Both the position numbers and the translations under genes were made by a program. Positions 1-8,800 of a DNA stretch of 64,000 nucleotides are shown piece by piece. Source of the DNA: Pseudomonas sp. (GTDB taxonomy: Bacteria; Pseudomonadota; Gammaproteobacteria; Pseudomonadales; Pseudomonadaceae); contig NZ_JAUYGD010000053.1 in the NCBI RefSeq assembly GCF_030690725.1, positions 171,801 through 235,800 on the forward strand, in the 5' to 3' direction. The notes below the pieces were generated by a model. That model saw nothing but the letters and a program-made list of their open reading frames with translations, did no database searches and was not told the origin of the DNA. Each line of letters begins with the position of its first letter. The first letter of the stretch is position 1.

Positions 1-1
1 T

Positions 2-565
2 GAGGATGAGCACGGCACCTACATCATGAACTCCAAGGACTTGCGCGCGGTGCAGCACGTCGAACGCCTGGTGCAGATGGGCGTGCATTCGCTGAAGATC
101 GAGGGCCGTACCAAATCCCACTACTACGTGGCGCGCACCGCCCAGGTGTACCGCAAAGCCATCGATGATGCGGTGGCCGGCAAACCCTTCGACAAATCCC
201 TGATGACGACCCTGGAGTCCCTGGCTCATCGCGGCTACACCGAGGGCTTTCTGCGCCGTCATGTGCACGATGAATATCAGAACTATCAGCGTGGCAGTTC
301 GGTATCCGAACAGCAGCAGTTTGTCGGCGAACTGACCGGCGAGCGACGTGGTGAGCTGGCCGAGGTGCGGGTAAAGAACCGCTTTGCCGTCGGCGATGGC
401 CTGGAGCTGATGACGCCCCAGGGCAACCTGCGTTTTACCCTCGAACAGCTGGAAAACAGCAAGGGCCAGGCGGTGGCAGTCGCGCCCGGCGACGGTCATG
501 TGCTGTACCTGCCGGTGCCGCCTGCGGTGCAGCTGGAATATGGCCTGCTGATGCGCGATCTGTAG
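2..565 (+). CDS. U32 peptidase-family protein, TrhP/YegQ-like (5' end outside window)
   Basis: Only the C-terminal part is present; the reading frame is open to the left edge, beginning EDEHGTYIMNSKDL, so the start lies upstream of base 1. That opening, the following region around KIEGRTKSHYYVARTAQVYR and the C-terminal beta-rich domain fit the YegQ/TrhP branch of the peptidase U32 family. Family knowledge: TrhP works in prephenate-dependent 5-hydroxyuridine formation at tRNA position 34 rather than as a classic protease. The assignment to TrhP rather than another U32 member is inferred from the motif and size of the fragment. It is followed by a REP-type hairpin and then a convergent exonuclease gene. 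Confidence 0.75.
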   Translation, partial: EDEHGTYIMNSKDLRAVQHVERLVQMGVHSLKIEGRTKSHYYVARTAQVYRKAIDDAVAGKPFDKSLMTTLESLAHRGYTEGFLRRHVHDEYQNYQRGSSVSEQQQFVGELTGERRGELAEVRVKNRFAVGDGLELMTPQGNLRFTLEQLENSKGQAVAVAPGDGHVLYLPVPPAVQLEYGLLMRDL

Positions 566-596
566 GCGCACTCTGCGGCGCTGCTTTTTAGCTGTC

Positions 597-661
597 GTAG
601 GAGCACGTCATGCGTGCGATTTCTTTCGCGGGCATGGAACTAGGCGTCCCCCCGTTCCTAC
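597..661. repeat. REP-type palindromic repeat, asymmetric variant
   Basis: The element opens with GTAGGAGC and closes with TTCCTAC. The right arm carries the insert AACTAGGCGTCCCC between the GGGCATGG and CCTAC parts of the usual Pseudomonas REP arm. The same insert is seen at 11858-11932, 43168-43245 and, inverted, 46850-46930. Confidence 0.7.
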
Positions 662-678
662 GGTTGTTAAACAGGGTT

Positions 679-1383
679 CTACATCGAATGCGCGCGCTGG
701 CGGCGACGGCTGTTGAGTTGCTGCAGCAGTGCCGGCAGGCTATCGAGCTGTTGCTGGCGCGCCTTGCTGAACAGAATCAGCGCCAGCTCTGCAGTCACCA
801 GGGCATCGGCGCTGGCGTGGTGGCGTTGCTGCACCTGCAGACCGAAATACTGCGTCCAGTCGTCTAGCCCGGCGTGGGGCAGATTGGCTTTGGGGCAGAC
901 CAGCGGGGCGATCTCGGCGACATCAAAGAAGGCGTGCTGCAAGCGGTAGCCCAGGCTTTGCTTAAGGGCGCGAGCGAGCATGCGTTGGTCGAACTCGGCA
1001 TGGAAGGCCAGCAGCGGGCTGTCGCCGACAAACTCCATAAAACTCAACAGGGCTTCGGCCGGCTCCTCGCCATTGGCGATCTCGTTGGGTGCGATGCCGT
1101 GGATCAGAGTGCTGGCGCTGGCCTGATGGCCGTCGCGCTGCAGGGTGCATTCGAACTGCTGGCTAAGATCGATGGCGCCGTTGTCGATCACCACCGCGCC
1201 GATCGACAGCACCTGATCGCGGCGCATATTCAGCCCGCTGGTTTCCAGATCAAGGATGACCAAGCGCTGCTGCTGCAGCGGGCGCTCATCGAGTGCGCAG
1301 GGCTCGGCCAGCTTGCCGCGCCGCTGCAGCTGCAGTTGGGTCAGCGCCGGGCCACGCCCGCTAAACCAGGTGAACTTGCTCAT
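679..1383 (-). CDS. 3'-5' exonuclease, DnaQ/DEDD family
   Basis: A 234-residue protein with the DEDD exonuclease core: VILDLETSGLN (motif I, D and E) near residues 42-53, LAFHAEFDQRML (motif II) in the middle, and HASADALVTAELAL (motif III, H and D) near the C-terminus. It resembles the polymerase III epsilon subunit and related proofreading or RNA-trimming nucleases, but it is not the main dnaQ by context. Its start codon overlaps the stop of the upstream cNMP/CBS/DUF294 gene by 4 nt (ATGA type). The two are therefore very likely co-transcribed and translationally coupled, a pairing common in gammaproteobacteria. Substrate unknown. Confidence 0.85.
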   Translation of the reverse strand: MSKFTWFSGRGPALTQLQLQRRGKLAEPCALDERPLQQQRLVILDLETSGLNMRRDQVLSIGAVVIDNGAIDLSQQFECTLQRDGHQASASTLIHGIAPNEIANGEEPAEALLSFMEFVGDSPLLAFHAEFDQRMLARALKQSLGYRLQHAFFDVAEIAPLVCPKANLPHAGLDDWTQYFGLQVQQRHHASADALVTAELALILFSKARQQQLDSLPALLQQLNSRRRQRAHSM

Positions 1384-3311
1384 AGTTGGTACCTCACAGC
1401 CAGGCTGCTCTGTAGCCGCTGCGCCTGGCGGAAAGATTCACGCAGGATGCGCCGGTCGAGGTGGTTGAGATTATCGGGATCGACGCGGTTGGAATAGGCT
1501 TGCCCATTGCGCGCCTGCAGCTGGTGCTGCTGCATGCGCGCCTGCTGAATGTAGTGATAGGCCTCTTCATAGGCCGCGCCATCCTGAGCTTCGATCACCC
1601 CTTGCTGAATCAGCGCGCGCAGGCGTTCCAGGGTGTTGCAGGCGTCCACGCCATGGGCCAGGGCCAGCAGGCGGGCACCGTCGACAAAGGGTGTCAGGCC
1701 CTGCACTTTGAGGTCCAGGGTGTCTTTCTCTGCACCTGTGCGGGCCACCACGAAATCGCGGAACATGCCCACGGGTGGGCGCTGGCGCAGGGCGTTTTCC
1801 GCCAGCATGCGCTGAAACAGACTATTGCCGGCGACCTGCTGCAGCAGGCCCTGGCGCAGTTGCTCGCAACCCTCGGTTTCGCCCCATACGGCGCGCAGGT
1901 CGAAATAGATGCTCGAGGCCAGCAGGTTCTCCGGCGTGGCTTCCTGCACAAAACTGCTGAAACGCCGCGACCACTCCTGGCGCGACAGGCACAGCTCGGG
2001 GTTGCCGGCCATGATATTGCCCTTGCACAGGGTAAAGTCGCACTGCGCCAGGCGCAGGTTGATTTCATGGGCCAGCGGCAGCAGGCGGCCGCGAATGGCG
2101 GCGGCTTCGGCTGCATCGGCAGCTTCGAAGAGGATGCCGTTGTCCTGGTCGGTGTGCAGGGTCTGTTCGCTGCGCCCCTCGCTGCCGAACACCAGCCAGG
2201 TAAACGGCACGCCAGGGTCGCCTAGATCTTCCAGGGTCAGTTCGATCACTCGGCAGACGGTGTGGTCGTTGAGCAGGGTGATCAGCTGGGTGATCTGCGT
2301 CGAACTGGCGCCGTGGGCGAGCATGCTGTCGACCAGTTGGCGCACATCGCTGCGCAGCGCCGCCAGGGTTTCCACCCGCCCGGCGTGGCGAATGGTGCGC
2401 GCCAGATGCACCAGATCGACCCGCTGCAAGCTGAACAGGTCACGCTCGGAAATCACCCCGCACAGCTGGCCATGCTCAACCAGGCAGACGTGGGCGATAT
2501 GCCGTTCGGTCATGGCCATCGCCGCATCGAAGGCGCTGGCATCCGGCGGCAGATGGAAGGGTGACTGGGTCATCAGGCGGTCGATGGGCTGGGTCAGATC
2601 GACGCCATCGGCCACTACGCGGCGCAGGTCACGCAGGGTAAAGATGCCCAGCGGTTTCAGCGCCGGGTCGACAATGACGATGCTGCCGACCTGCTGCTCG
2701 TGCATCAGCTTGACCGCATCGCGCAGCGGCATGTCCGGGGCGCAACTGATCGGGTTGCGCATGGCCAACTGGCCAAGGCGGGTGTCGAGGGAATACTGCG
2801 CGCCGAGGGTTTCCACCGCGCGCATCTGCACCTGCTGGTTGACCTGATCGAGCAGGCTGCTGACCCCGCGCAGGGCAAAGTCGCGCAGCGGGTTGGACAG
2901 GGAGAACAGCTTGATAAAGGCCGGCTTGTTCAGCAGCAGGCAGAAGGTGTCTTCGGCGGCCAGGTGTTCGGTACGGGTGGCGCGCTCGCCGATCAGTGCG
3001 GCCAGCGGGAAGCATTCGCCGGTGGTGATCTCGAAGGTGGTTTCCGTGCCGCGGCGTGCCGAGTGCGGGCGCTCGCCATGCACGCGGCCCTGCTTGACGA
3101 TAAAAAAGTGCTCAACCGGGCCGTCGGTCGGCTTGATGATGGTTTCGCCTTCACCATAGAAACGCAGCTGACAGTTCTCCACCAGATACGCCAGGTGCGC
3201 GGTATCCATCTGGTTGAACGGCGGGAATTTCTGCAGAAAGGCCATGGTGCCATGGATGTTCTGCAGCACCGCCGTCTTGCCTGCCTGGGCGATTGCGTCT
3301 GCGCTGCTCAT
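1380..3311 (-). CDS. Cyclic-nucleotide-binding/CBS/DUF294 nucleotidyltransferase-fold protein
   Basis: 643 residues with four parts. There is a cNMP-binding-like beta-roll (about 30-145), a pair of CBS domains (about 180-295; both contain GI/GVxxxRDL endings), a DUF294 nucleotidyltransferase-fold domain with FGSEGRSEQ at 375-383 and DQD at 388-390, and a C-terminal DUF294_C helical domain. GSEGR plus DxD is the metal/nucleotide-binding signature of this fold. Family knowledge suggests a signal-transduction role sensing nucleotides; the reaction is unknown. It overlaps the exonuclease gene by 4 nt, forming a two-gene operon. Confidence 0.85.
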   Translation of the reverse strand: MSSADAIAQAGKTAVLQNIHGTMAFLQKFPPFNQMDTAHLAYLVENCQLRFYGEGETIIKPTDGPVEHFFIVKQGRVHGERPHSARRGTETTFEITTGECFPLAALIGERATRTEHLAAEDTFCLLLNKPAFIKLFSLSNPLRDFALRGVSSLLDQVNQQVQMRAVETLGAQYSLDTRLGQLAMRNPISCAPDMPLRDAVKLMHEQQVGSIVIVDPALKPLGIFTLRDLRRVVADGVDLTQPIDRLMTQSPFHLPPDASAFDAAMAMTERHIAHVCLVEHGQLCGVISERDLFSLQRVDLVHLARTIRHAGRVETLAALRSDVRQLVDSMLAHGASSTQITQLITLLNDHTVCRVIELTLEDLGDPGVPFTWLVFGSEGRSEQTLHTDQDNGILFEAADAAEAAAIRGRLLPLAHEINLRLAQCDFTLCKGNIMAGNPELCLSRQEWSRRFSSFVQEATPENLLASSIYFDLRAVWGETEGCEQLRQGLLQQVAGNSLFQRMLAENALRQRPPVGMFRDFVVARTGAEKDTLDLKVQGLTPFVDGARLLALAHGVDACNTLERLRALIQQGVIEAQDGAAYEEAYHYIQQARMQQHQLQARNGQAYSNRVDPDNLNHLDRRILRESFRQAQRLQSSLAVRYQL

Positions 3312-3434
3312 GGGCGGCCTCGGGAGTTGGCTATATAGGCATGATCGGCCTTTGCGGTCGCCCGGGCCATTGGACGTAAGTCTAGAAGCCAGCCACGGCC
3401 TGGCGCGGTCTGTCGCAGGGTTTTTGGCCGCAAT

Positions 3435-3462
3435 AAAAAACCGCCCATAAGGGCGGTTTTTT
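3435..3462. terminator. Bidirectional rho-independent terminator
   Basis: Stem AAAAAACCGCCC / GGGCGGTTTTTT with an ATAA loop. It lies 20 bases past the glcB stop and can end glcB transcripts on the minus strand; it would also stop plus-strand reads. Confidence 0.9.
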
Positions 3463-3481
3463 ATGTGGCTACAGCTGCGGG

Positions 3482-5659
3482 TTACAGGCCGTTGGCGGCT
3501 TTGAACTCGCGGCGGCGGCGGTGCAGGACTGGCTCGGTGTAGCCGTTCGGCTGCTTGGCGCCTTCGACCACCAGTTCCAGGGCAGCCTGGAAGGCGATGT
3601 TGCTGTCGAAGTTCGGTGCCAGCGGACGGTACAGCGGGTCAGCCGCGTTCTGCCGGTCAACCACCGGGGCCATGCGCTTGAGGCTGGCAACGATCTGCTC
3701 TTCAGTGGCGATGCCATGACGCAGCCAGTTGGCCAGCAGCTGGCTGGAGATGCGCAGGGTAGCGCGGTCTTCCATCAGGCCAACGTCATTGATGTCCGGC
3801 ACCTTGGAGCAGCCGACGCCCTGGTCGATCCAGCGCACTACATAACCGAGGATGCCCTGGGAGTTGTTGTCCAGTTCGTTCTGGATTTCGTCAGCCGACC
3901 AGTTGGTGTCCTTGGCCAGCGGAATGCTCAGGATATCGTCGATCGACGCGCGGGCGCGTTGGGCCAGTTCGGCCTGACGGGCGAACACGTCGACCTTGTG
4001 GTAGTGCAGCGCGTGCAGTGCGGCGGCGGTCGGCGACGGTACCCAGGCGGTGTTGGCACCGGCCAGTGGGTGAGCGATCTTCTGCTCGAGCATACCGGCC
4101 ATCAGGTCAGGCATGGCCCACATGCCTTTACCGATCTGCGCGCGACCTTGCAGGCCGGTGGCCAGGCCGATATCGACGTTCCAGTTTTCGTAGGCGCTGA
4201 TCCACTTCTCGGACTTCATGGCGGCCTTGCGCACGACGGCGCCAGCTTCCATGGAGGTGTGGATTTCGTCACCGGTACGGTCGAGGAAGCCGGTGTTGAT
4301 AAACACCACGCGCTCGCTGGCGGCCTTGATGCAGGCTTTCAGGTTGACGGTGGTGCGGCGCTCTTCGTCCATGATGCCGACTTTCAGGGTGTTGCGCGTC
4401 AGGCCAAGGACGTCTTCAACGCGACCGAAGATTTCGGTGGTGAAGGCCACTTCTTCCGGGCCGTGCATCTTCGGCTTAACGATATAGACCGAGCCGGTGC
4501 GGGTGTTCTTGCGGCTGGTGTTGCCATTCAGGTTGTGGATGGCGATCAGGCTGGTGAACAACGCGTCTTGGATGCCCTCCGGAATCTCGTTGCCCTGGGC
4601 ATCGAGAATCGCTGGGTTGGTCATCAGGTGGCCGACATTGCGCACGAACAGCAGGCTGCGACCGTGCAGGGTCAGCTCGCTACCGTCGGTCTTGGTGTAG
4701 ACGCGATCCGGGTTCATGGTGCGGGTGAAGGTCTGGCCGCCTTTGGCCACTTCTTCCGCCAGGTCGCCCTTCATCAGGCCGAGCCAGTTTTTGTAGATCA
4801 CCACTTTGTCGTCAGCATCGACGGCCGCTACGGAGTCTTCGCAGTCCATGATGGTGGTCAGCGCAGCTTCCATCAGCACGTCTTTAACGCCAGCGGCGTC
4901 GGTCTGGCCGACTGGGGTGTTGGCATCGATCTGAATTTCGAAATGCAGGCCGTTGTGCTTGAGCAGTATGGCGATAGGCGCGTCGCTTGCGCCCTGGAAA
5001 CCAACCAGCTGCGCGTCGTCACGCAGGCCGCTGTTGCTGCCGCCTTTGAGGCTGACAACCAGCTTGCCGGCTTCGATGCGGTAACCGGTGGAGTCGACGT
5101 GGGAGCCAGCAGCCAGCGGCGCGGCGTCGTCGAGGAAGGCGCGGGCGAAGGCAATTACCTTGTCGCCGCGCACCTTGTTGTAGCCACGGCCTTTCTCGGC
5201 GCCGCCTTCTTCGCTGATCACGTCGGTGCCGTACAGGGCGTCGTACAGCGAACCCCAGCGGGCGTTGGAGGCGTTGAGGGCGAAACGCGCGTTCATCACC
5301 GGTACTACCAGCTGCGGGCCGGCCAGACGGGCAATTTCTTCGTCGACGTTCTGCGTGGTGGCCTGGAAGTCAGCCGGCTCTGGCAGCAGGTAACCGATTT
5401 CCTCAAGGAAGGCTTTGTAGGCAGCGGCGTCATGGGCCTGGCCTGCGCGGGCCTGGTGCCAGCCGTCGATCTGCGCCTGAATCGCATCGCGTTTGGCGAG
5501 CAGCGCACGGTTTTTCGGGGCCAGGTCATTGATGACCGCTTCGGCACCCGCCCAGAACTTGTCGGCAGCGATGCCGGTACCGGGGATGGCTTCGTTATTC
5601 ACGAAGTCGAACAGCACTTTGGCAACCTGCAGGCTGCCTACTTGAACGCGTTCAGTCAT
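3482..5659 (-). CDS. glcB: Malate synthase G
   Basis: Condenses glyoxylate with acetyl-CoA to malate in the glyoxylate shunt and glycolate use; cytoplasmic. From the ATG at 5659 the protein is 725 residues, the usual length for malate synthase G, and the sequence aligns throughout ([19 protein letters not shown] at the N-terminus; [12 protein letters not shown], the metal-binding segment [10 protein letters not shown], and [10 protein letters not shown]). A GTG four codons upstream (5671) is also open, but GAGG sits 7 nt before the ATG, so I chose the ATG. Monocistronic between its own terminator and the divergent GNAT gene. No regulator gene lies next to it and no operator was recognised in the 300-bp upstream gap. 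Confidence 0.95.
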   Translation of the reverse strand: MTERVQVGSLQVAKVLFDFVNNEAIPGTGIAADKFWAGAEAVINDLAPKNRALLAKRDAIQAQIDGWHQARAGQAHDAAAYKAFLEEIGYLLPEPADFQATTQNVDEEIARLAGPQLVVPVMNARFALNASNARWGSLYDALYGTDVISEEGGAEKGRGYNKVRGDKVIAFARAFLDDAAPLAAGSHVDSTGYRIEAGKLVVSLKGGSNSGLRDDAQLVGFQGASDAPIAILLKHNGLHFEIQIDANTPVGQTDAAGVKDVLMEAALTTIMDCEDSVAAVDADDKVVIYKNWLGLMKGDLAEEVAKGGQTFTRTMNPDRVYTKTDGSELTLHGRSLLFVRNVGHLMTNPAILDAQGNEIPEGIQDALFTSLIAIHNLNGNTSRKNTRTGSVYIVKPKMHGPEEVAFTTEIFGRVEDVLGLTRNTLKVGIMDEERRTTVNLKACIKAASERVVFINTGFLDRTGDEIHTSMEAGAVVRKAAMKSEKWISAYENWNVDIGLATGLQGRAQIGKGMWAMPDLMAGMLEQKIAHPLAGANTAWVPSPTAAALHALHYHKVDVFARQAELAQRARASIDDILSIPLAKDTNWSADEIQNELDNNSQGILGYVVRWIDQGVGCSKVPDINDVGLMEDRATLRISSQLLANWLRHGIATEEQIVASLKRMAPVVDRQNAADPLYRPLAPNFDSNIAFQAALELVVEGAKQPNGYTEPVLHRRRREFKAANGL

Positions 5660-5958
5660 CACTTGCCTCACTCTGCTCAGCTCTACTCAATAGCCGCGTC
5701 GGACATGGGAAATACGTCATGTAGTCCGAGGCGCGGCATACTACATCAAGATCCGGGGAAAATCAGTGGGTGCGCGTCGCTCTGCGACCAAGAAGTGCTT
5801 TGCAGTCACCATGTGTGGCGTATTGTCGCGGTTAGCGTTGAATATTGTTTCATAAAAGTTAAAAAACAGTACACAGTTTATTGTGTGTGTTTCTCGATCT
5901 GCTTGCTCAAGGCGCGCCTGCCTATACTGCTGCTCCACCGTTCTGGAGAGTGATCACC

Positions 5959-6405
5959 ATGCATATACAGGCAGCCACTGCCGCAGATCTGGACGAACTG
6001 GCCGAGCTGTTTGGCGCGTATCTGCGCTTTTATGAGGTGGCCAAACCTCAGTCGCAGGTGCGGGATTTTCTCGCCGCGCGCCTGCGCAACAACGATTCGA
6101 CCATTCTGCTGGCCCGTGATGCACGCGGTGCGGCGCAAGGCTTCGTCCAGCTCTATGCCTTTTTCTCTTCGCTGGCATTACAGCCAGCCTGGCTGCTGAG
6201 TGACCTGTATGTCAGTGAGCAGGTGCGCCGCCAGGGTGTTGGCGAAGCGCTGATGAACGCCGCTCGCGCCCATGCCGAGGCCACAGGCGCATGCGGTTTG
6301 CAGTTGGAGACGGCAAAGAGCAATCTGCCAGGACAAGCCCTCTACGAACGCCTGGGTTATGTGCGTGATGAGGTGTTTTTTACCTATTGGCTGGCGCTCA
6401 AATAA
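5959..6405 (+). CDS. GNAT-family N-acetyltransferase
   Basis: 148 residues from the ATG at 5959, which has GGAGAG about 10 nt upstream; the longer open frame to 5881 lacks such a site. The acetyl-CoA-binding motif is SDLYVSEQVRRQGVGEALM (R/Q-x-x-G-x-G/A), followed by the typical C-terminal LQLETAKSNLPGQALYERLGY segment. The substrate cannot be told from sequence; small amines or protein N-termini are usual in the family. The next gene, gcvR, starts 21 nt downstream, so the two may share a transcript. Confidence 0.85.
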   Translation: MHIQAATAADLDELAELFGAYLRFYEVAKPQSQVRDFLAARLRNNDSTILLARDARGAAQGFVQLYAFFSSLALQPAWLLSDLYVSEQVRRQGVGEALMNAARAHAEATGACGLQLETAKSNLPGQALYERLGYVRDEVFFTYWLALK

Positions 6406-6426
6406 GCCTCGTATAAGGAGTTGTTC

Positions 6427-6945
6427 ATGGACCATCTGGTATTGACGGTTATTGCCCAGGATCAGCCGGGTCTGGTCGAGCGCATCGCCCAGTGCATCAG
6501 CGAGCACGACGGTAACTGGCTGGAAAGCCGCATGTCGCGCATGGCCGGGCAGTTCGCCGGAATCCTGCGGGTCGATGTGCCGCTGGATGCGCACTCCGGG
6601 CTGGTCACCGCGCTGGAGGAGTTACAGGCCCATGGCATCCGTGTGCAGATCGCTGCCGGCGGCACCGAGCCGGTAACGGTTTGGCAAGCCATTCGCCTGG
6701 AACTGGTGGGCAATGATCGCCCAGGCATCGTGCGCGATATCACCCGTCTGCTCAGCAGCCATGGCGTCAATCTGGAACGCCTGAACACCGAAGTGGTGCC
6801 GGCTCCGATGAGCGGCGAGCTGCTGTTCCAGGCCCAGGCTGTGCTGGGCGTACCGCAGAGCCTGAGTCTGGAGCAGTTGCAGACCCATCTGGAAACCCTG
6901 GCTGATGATCTGATGGTGGAGCTAAAGCTGCAGGCCGAGGAGTAA
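6427..6945 (+). CDS. gcvR: Glycine cleavage system transcriptional repressor-like ACT protein (GcvR)
   Basis: 172 residues made of two ACT domains in tandem: the first opens DHLVLTVIAQDQPGLVERIAQ and the second IRLELVGNDRPGIVRDITRLL. This tandem-ACT form without a DNA-binding domain is that of GcvR, which in E. coli controls the glycine cleavage operon by binding GcvA; the Pseudomonas role is less certain. ATG at 6427 chosen because AAGGAG ends 5 nt before it; the open frame begins two codons earlier at a TTG. A strong terminator follows at 6994. Confidence 0.85.
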   Translation: MDHLVLTVIAQDQPGLVERIAQCISEHDGNWLESRMSRMAGQFAGILRVDVPLDAHSGLVTALEELQAHGIRVQIAAGGTEPVTVWQAIRLELVGNDRPGIVRDITRLLSSHGVNLERLNTEVVPAPMSGELLFQAQAVLGVPQSLSLEQLQTHLETLADDLMVELKLQAEE

Positions 6946-6993
6946 ACGGCTTTATCCACGTTCCATGTGGATAACTCTGTGCGTAGCATGAGG

Positions 6994-7029
6994 AGCCCCG
7001 GAGCATAGCCTAGTGCCCCGGGGCTTTTT
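6994..7029 (+). terminator. Rho-independent terminator after gcvR
   Basis: AGCCCCGG pairs with CCGGGGCT across a 16-base loop, followed by TTTTT. Confidence 0.85.
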
Positions 7030-7058
7030 GCTAAGTGCTTATTTTTTAAGCACTTAGC
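7030..7058. repeat. Perfect 11-bp inverted repeat with T-rich loop
   Basis: GCTAAGTGCTT / AAGCACTTAGC around the loop ATTTTTT. It lies directly behind the gcvR terminator and downstream of convergent rarD, so it may act as a terminator hairpin or as a protein-binding palindrome. Confidence 0.6.
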
Positions 7059-7158
7059 AGTTGGTTGTGCACAAAGGCCGGGGATGCTTCTGTGGATAAG
7101 CCGGGGGCAACTGGCTGTAGGCCAGATGCCTCGGGTGTTACAGGCTGCTGGTTGTTTT

Positions 7159-8052
7159 CTAGCCAGCCTGGCGTTTGCGCAGGCTTAACCAGGCATCCAC
7201 GCTATAGATCGCCAAGCCCGCCCAGATGCAGATAAAGGCCAGCAGTTTGCTCGGGTCGAAATGCTCATCAAACAGAAAGATCGCCTGCAACAGCACCAGC
7301 GTTGGTGCCAGGTACTGCAGAAAGCCCAGGGTGGTGTAGGGCAGATGGCGGGCGGCGGCGTTGAAGCACACCAGCGGCACCAGGGTGATCGGCCCGGCGG
7401 CGATTAGCCACAGCGCTTCCGGGGTGCTCCAGAAATCAGCCTGGGTGCTCATCGCCGCAGGGTGCATAAGCAGCCAGCCGAGCGCCAGCGGCAGCAGCAG
7501 CCAGGTTTCCACCACCAGGCCGGGCAATGCGGCCACCGGTGCCTGCTTGCGGATCAGTCCATAAAAGCCAAAGGTCAGCGCCAGTACCAGCGATACCCAG
7601 GGAATGCTGCCCACCTGCCACAGCTGTTGCAGTACTCCCAACGCGGCCAGGGCCACGGCCAGCCACTGCAGGCGGCGCAAGCGTTCGCCAAGAATCAGCA
7701 TGCCCAGCAGCACGTTGACCAGCGGGTTGATGTAATAGCCCAGGCTGGCCTCAAGCATGCGTTCGTTATTCACCGCCCACACATACACCAGCCAGTTACT
7801 GGCGATCAGCACGCCACTCAGGGCCAGCACGGCAAAGCGTTTGGGGTTATCCAGCAGCTCGCGCAGCCAGCCGGGGTGCTTCCACACCAGCAGCAACAGC
7901 GCGCCGAACAGCGCGGACCAGAGGGCACGATGAACGATGATTTCCAGCGCAGGGACGCTCTGGATGGCTTTGAAGTAGAGCGGGAACAGGCCCCAGATGA
8001 TGTAGGCGGTCAGGCCGAGAATATACCCGCGGCGCGGGTTGGCGGTGGCCAT
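7159..8052 (-). CDS. rarD: RarD-type EamA-family transporter
   Basis: 297 residues with about ten hydrophobic segments and the RarD opening RGYILGLTAYIIWGLFPLYFK. EamA/DMT-superfamily inner-membrane transporter; the name comes from a chloramphenicol-sensitive phenotype annotation, and the natural substrate is not known. RNPKRF and the conserved YYINPLVNVLLG segment near the middle fit RarD. It stands alone, convergent with gcvR. Confidence 0.9.
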   Translation of the reverse strand: MATANPRRGYILGLTAYIIWGLFPLYFKAIQSVPALEIIVHRALWSALFGALLLLVWKHPGWLRELLDNPKRFAVLALSGVLIASNWLVYVWAVNNERMLEASLGYYINPLVNVLLGMLILGERLRRLQWLAVALAALGVLQQLWQVGSIPWVSLVLALTFGFYGLIRKQAPVAALPGLVVETWLLLPLALGWLLMHPAAMSTQADFWSTPEALWLIAAGPITLVPLVCFNAAARHLPYTTLGFLQYLAPTLVLLQAIFLFDEHFDPSKLLAFICIWAGLAIYSVDAWLSLRKRQAG

Positions 8053-8192
8053 GCAGGGTCCTTGCTTAGGCTGCTAACTAGAGGCTCGGAATTCTAGTCG
8101 GGGCAGCAGGGACTTGTCTGGCCGTTCAGCTTTGTTATTAACGCCCCGCGGGCAATTAGCGTAAGCCTGGCTTTACAGGACGTCGGTAACTG

Positions 8193-8765
8193 TTATGGCG
8201 TGTGGTCGCGCGACTCGGCTGTCGCGCTGTCCAGTTGCAGCGCCCCGCTATAGCTGAGCAGGTTGCCGAGCAGGGGCAGGCTGAAGCCGACGTGGAAGTG
8301 ATAGCGACCATCTTCAATACGTTTGTAGGCCTCGGTACGCGGCAGTAGCCATAATGGAATGCGCACACCGTGCAGCCAAGCCTTGAGCGGCCGCCAGTAC
8401 CAACCGCCTTGGCGAATATCTACCGCCAAGGCCAGTGTCAGTGCCCCGGTGGACTCCAGCCAGTAACCGTCCGGCCAGCTGCCACTGGGCTGAAAGCGTG
8501 AGTAGAGCATGGCGGAATCGGCGAAGCAGCGGTTCCAGTGCAGGCTGTCATCTGTGCCATGGATATCCACTTGGAATGCGACACGTGTGTGCTCCGTTGG
8601 AATACCCAAACGCGTCGCCAGGCGTGCACCGACGATCCCGGCAAGACCTCGACCCAATTGCAGATCGACCTGTCCGTGCAGCTTGCCGCCCTGCTGGTGT
8701 AGCTGTTGCAGCAACGGGTTTAGTTGAACAAAGCCCGCACCAAACCAGCGTTCGACGATAGACAT
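8193..8765 (-). CDS. DUF4166 domain protein
   Basis: 190 residues matching the DUF4166 pattern: an N-terminal QLHQQGGKLHGQVDLQLGRGLAG, a central WNRCFADSAMLYSRF (in place of the family's W.R.FG), and a C-terminal DGRYHFHVGFSLPLLGNLLSYSGAL. No signal peptide or membrane segment is evident. Function unknown. It lies 36 nt downstream of srkA on the same strand and may be co-transcribed with it. Confidence 0.7.
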   Translation of the reverse strand: MSIVERWFGAGFVQLNPLLQQLHQQGGKLHGQVDLQLGRGLAGIVGARLATRLGIPTEHTRVAFQVDIHGTDDSLHWNRCFADSAMLYSRFQPSGSWPDGYWLESTGALTLALAVDIRQGGWYWRPLKAWLHGVRIPLWLLPRTEAYKRIEDGRYHFHVGFSLPLLGNLLSYSGALQLDSATAESRDHTP

Positions 8766-8800
8766 AGAGAGCTCCTTTCTCGATTAGAGGTGTTGCTGGT

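Larger units (their letters stand above)
6952..7099. other. Three DnaA-box-like 9-mers
   Basis: TTATCCACG at 6952-6960, TGTGGATAA (reverse of TTATCCACA) at 6966-6974 and again at 7091-7099. The first two face each other with 5 bases between and could also fold as an 8-bp hairpin. Two are exact consensus DnaA boxes. Function not shown. Confidence 0.4.

Noticed and set aside
3521..5953. Open frame of 810 codons on the plus strand opposite glcB
   Set aside because: It is the antisense shadow of a clear malate synthase G gene; G+C-rich codon bias keeps the opposite frame open. No recognisable motifs.
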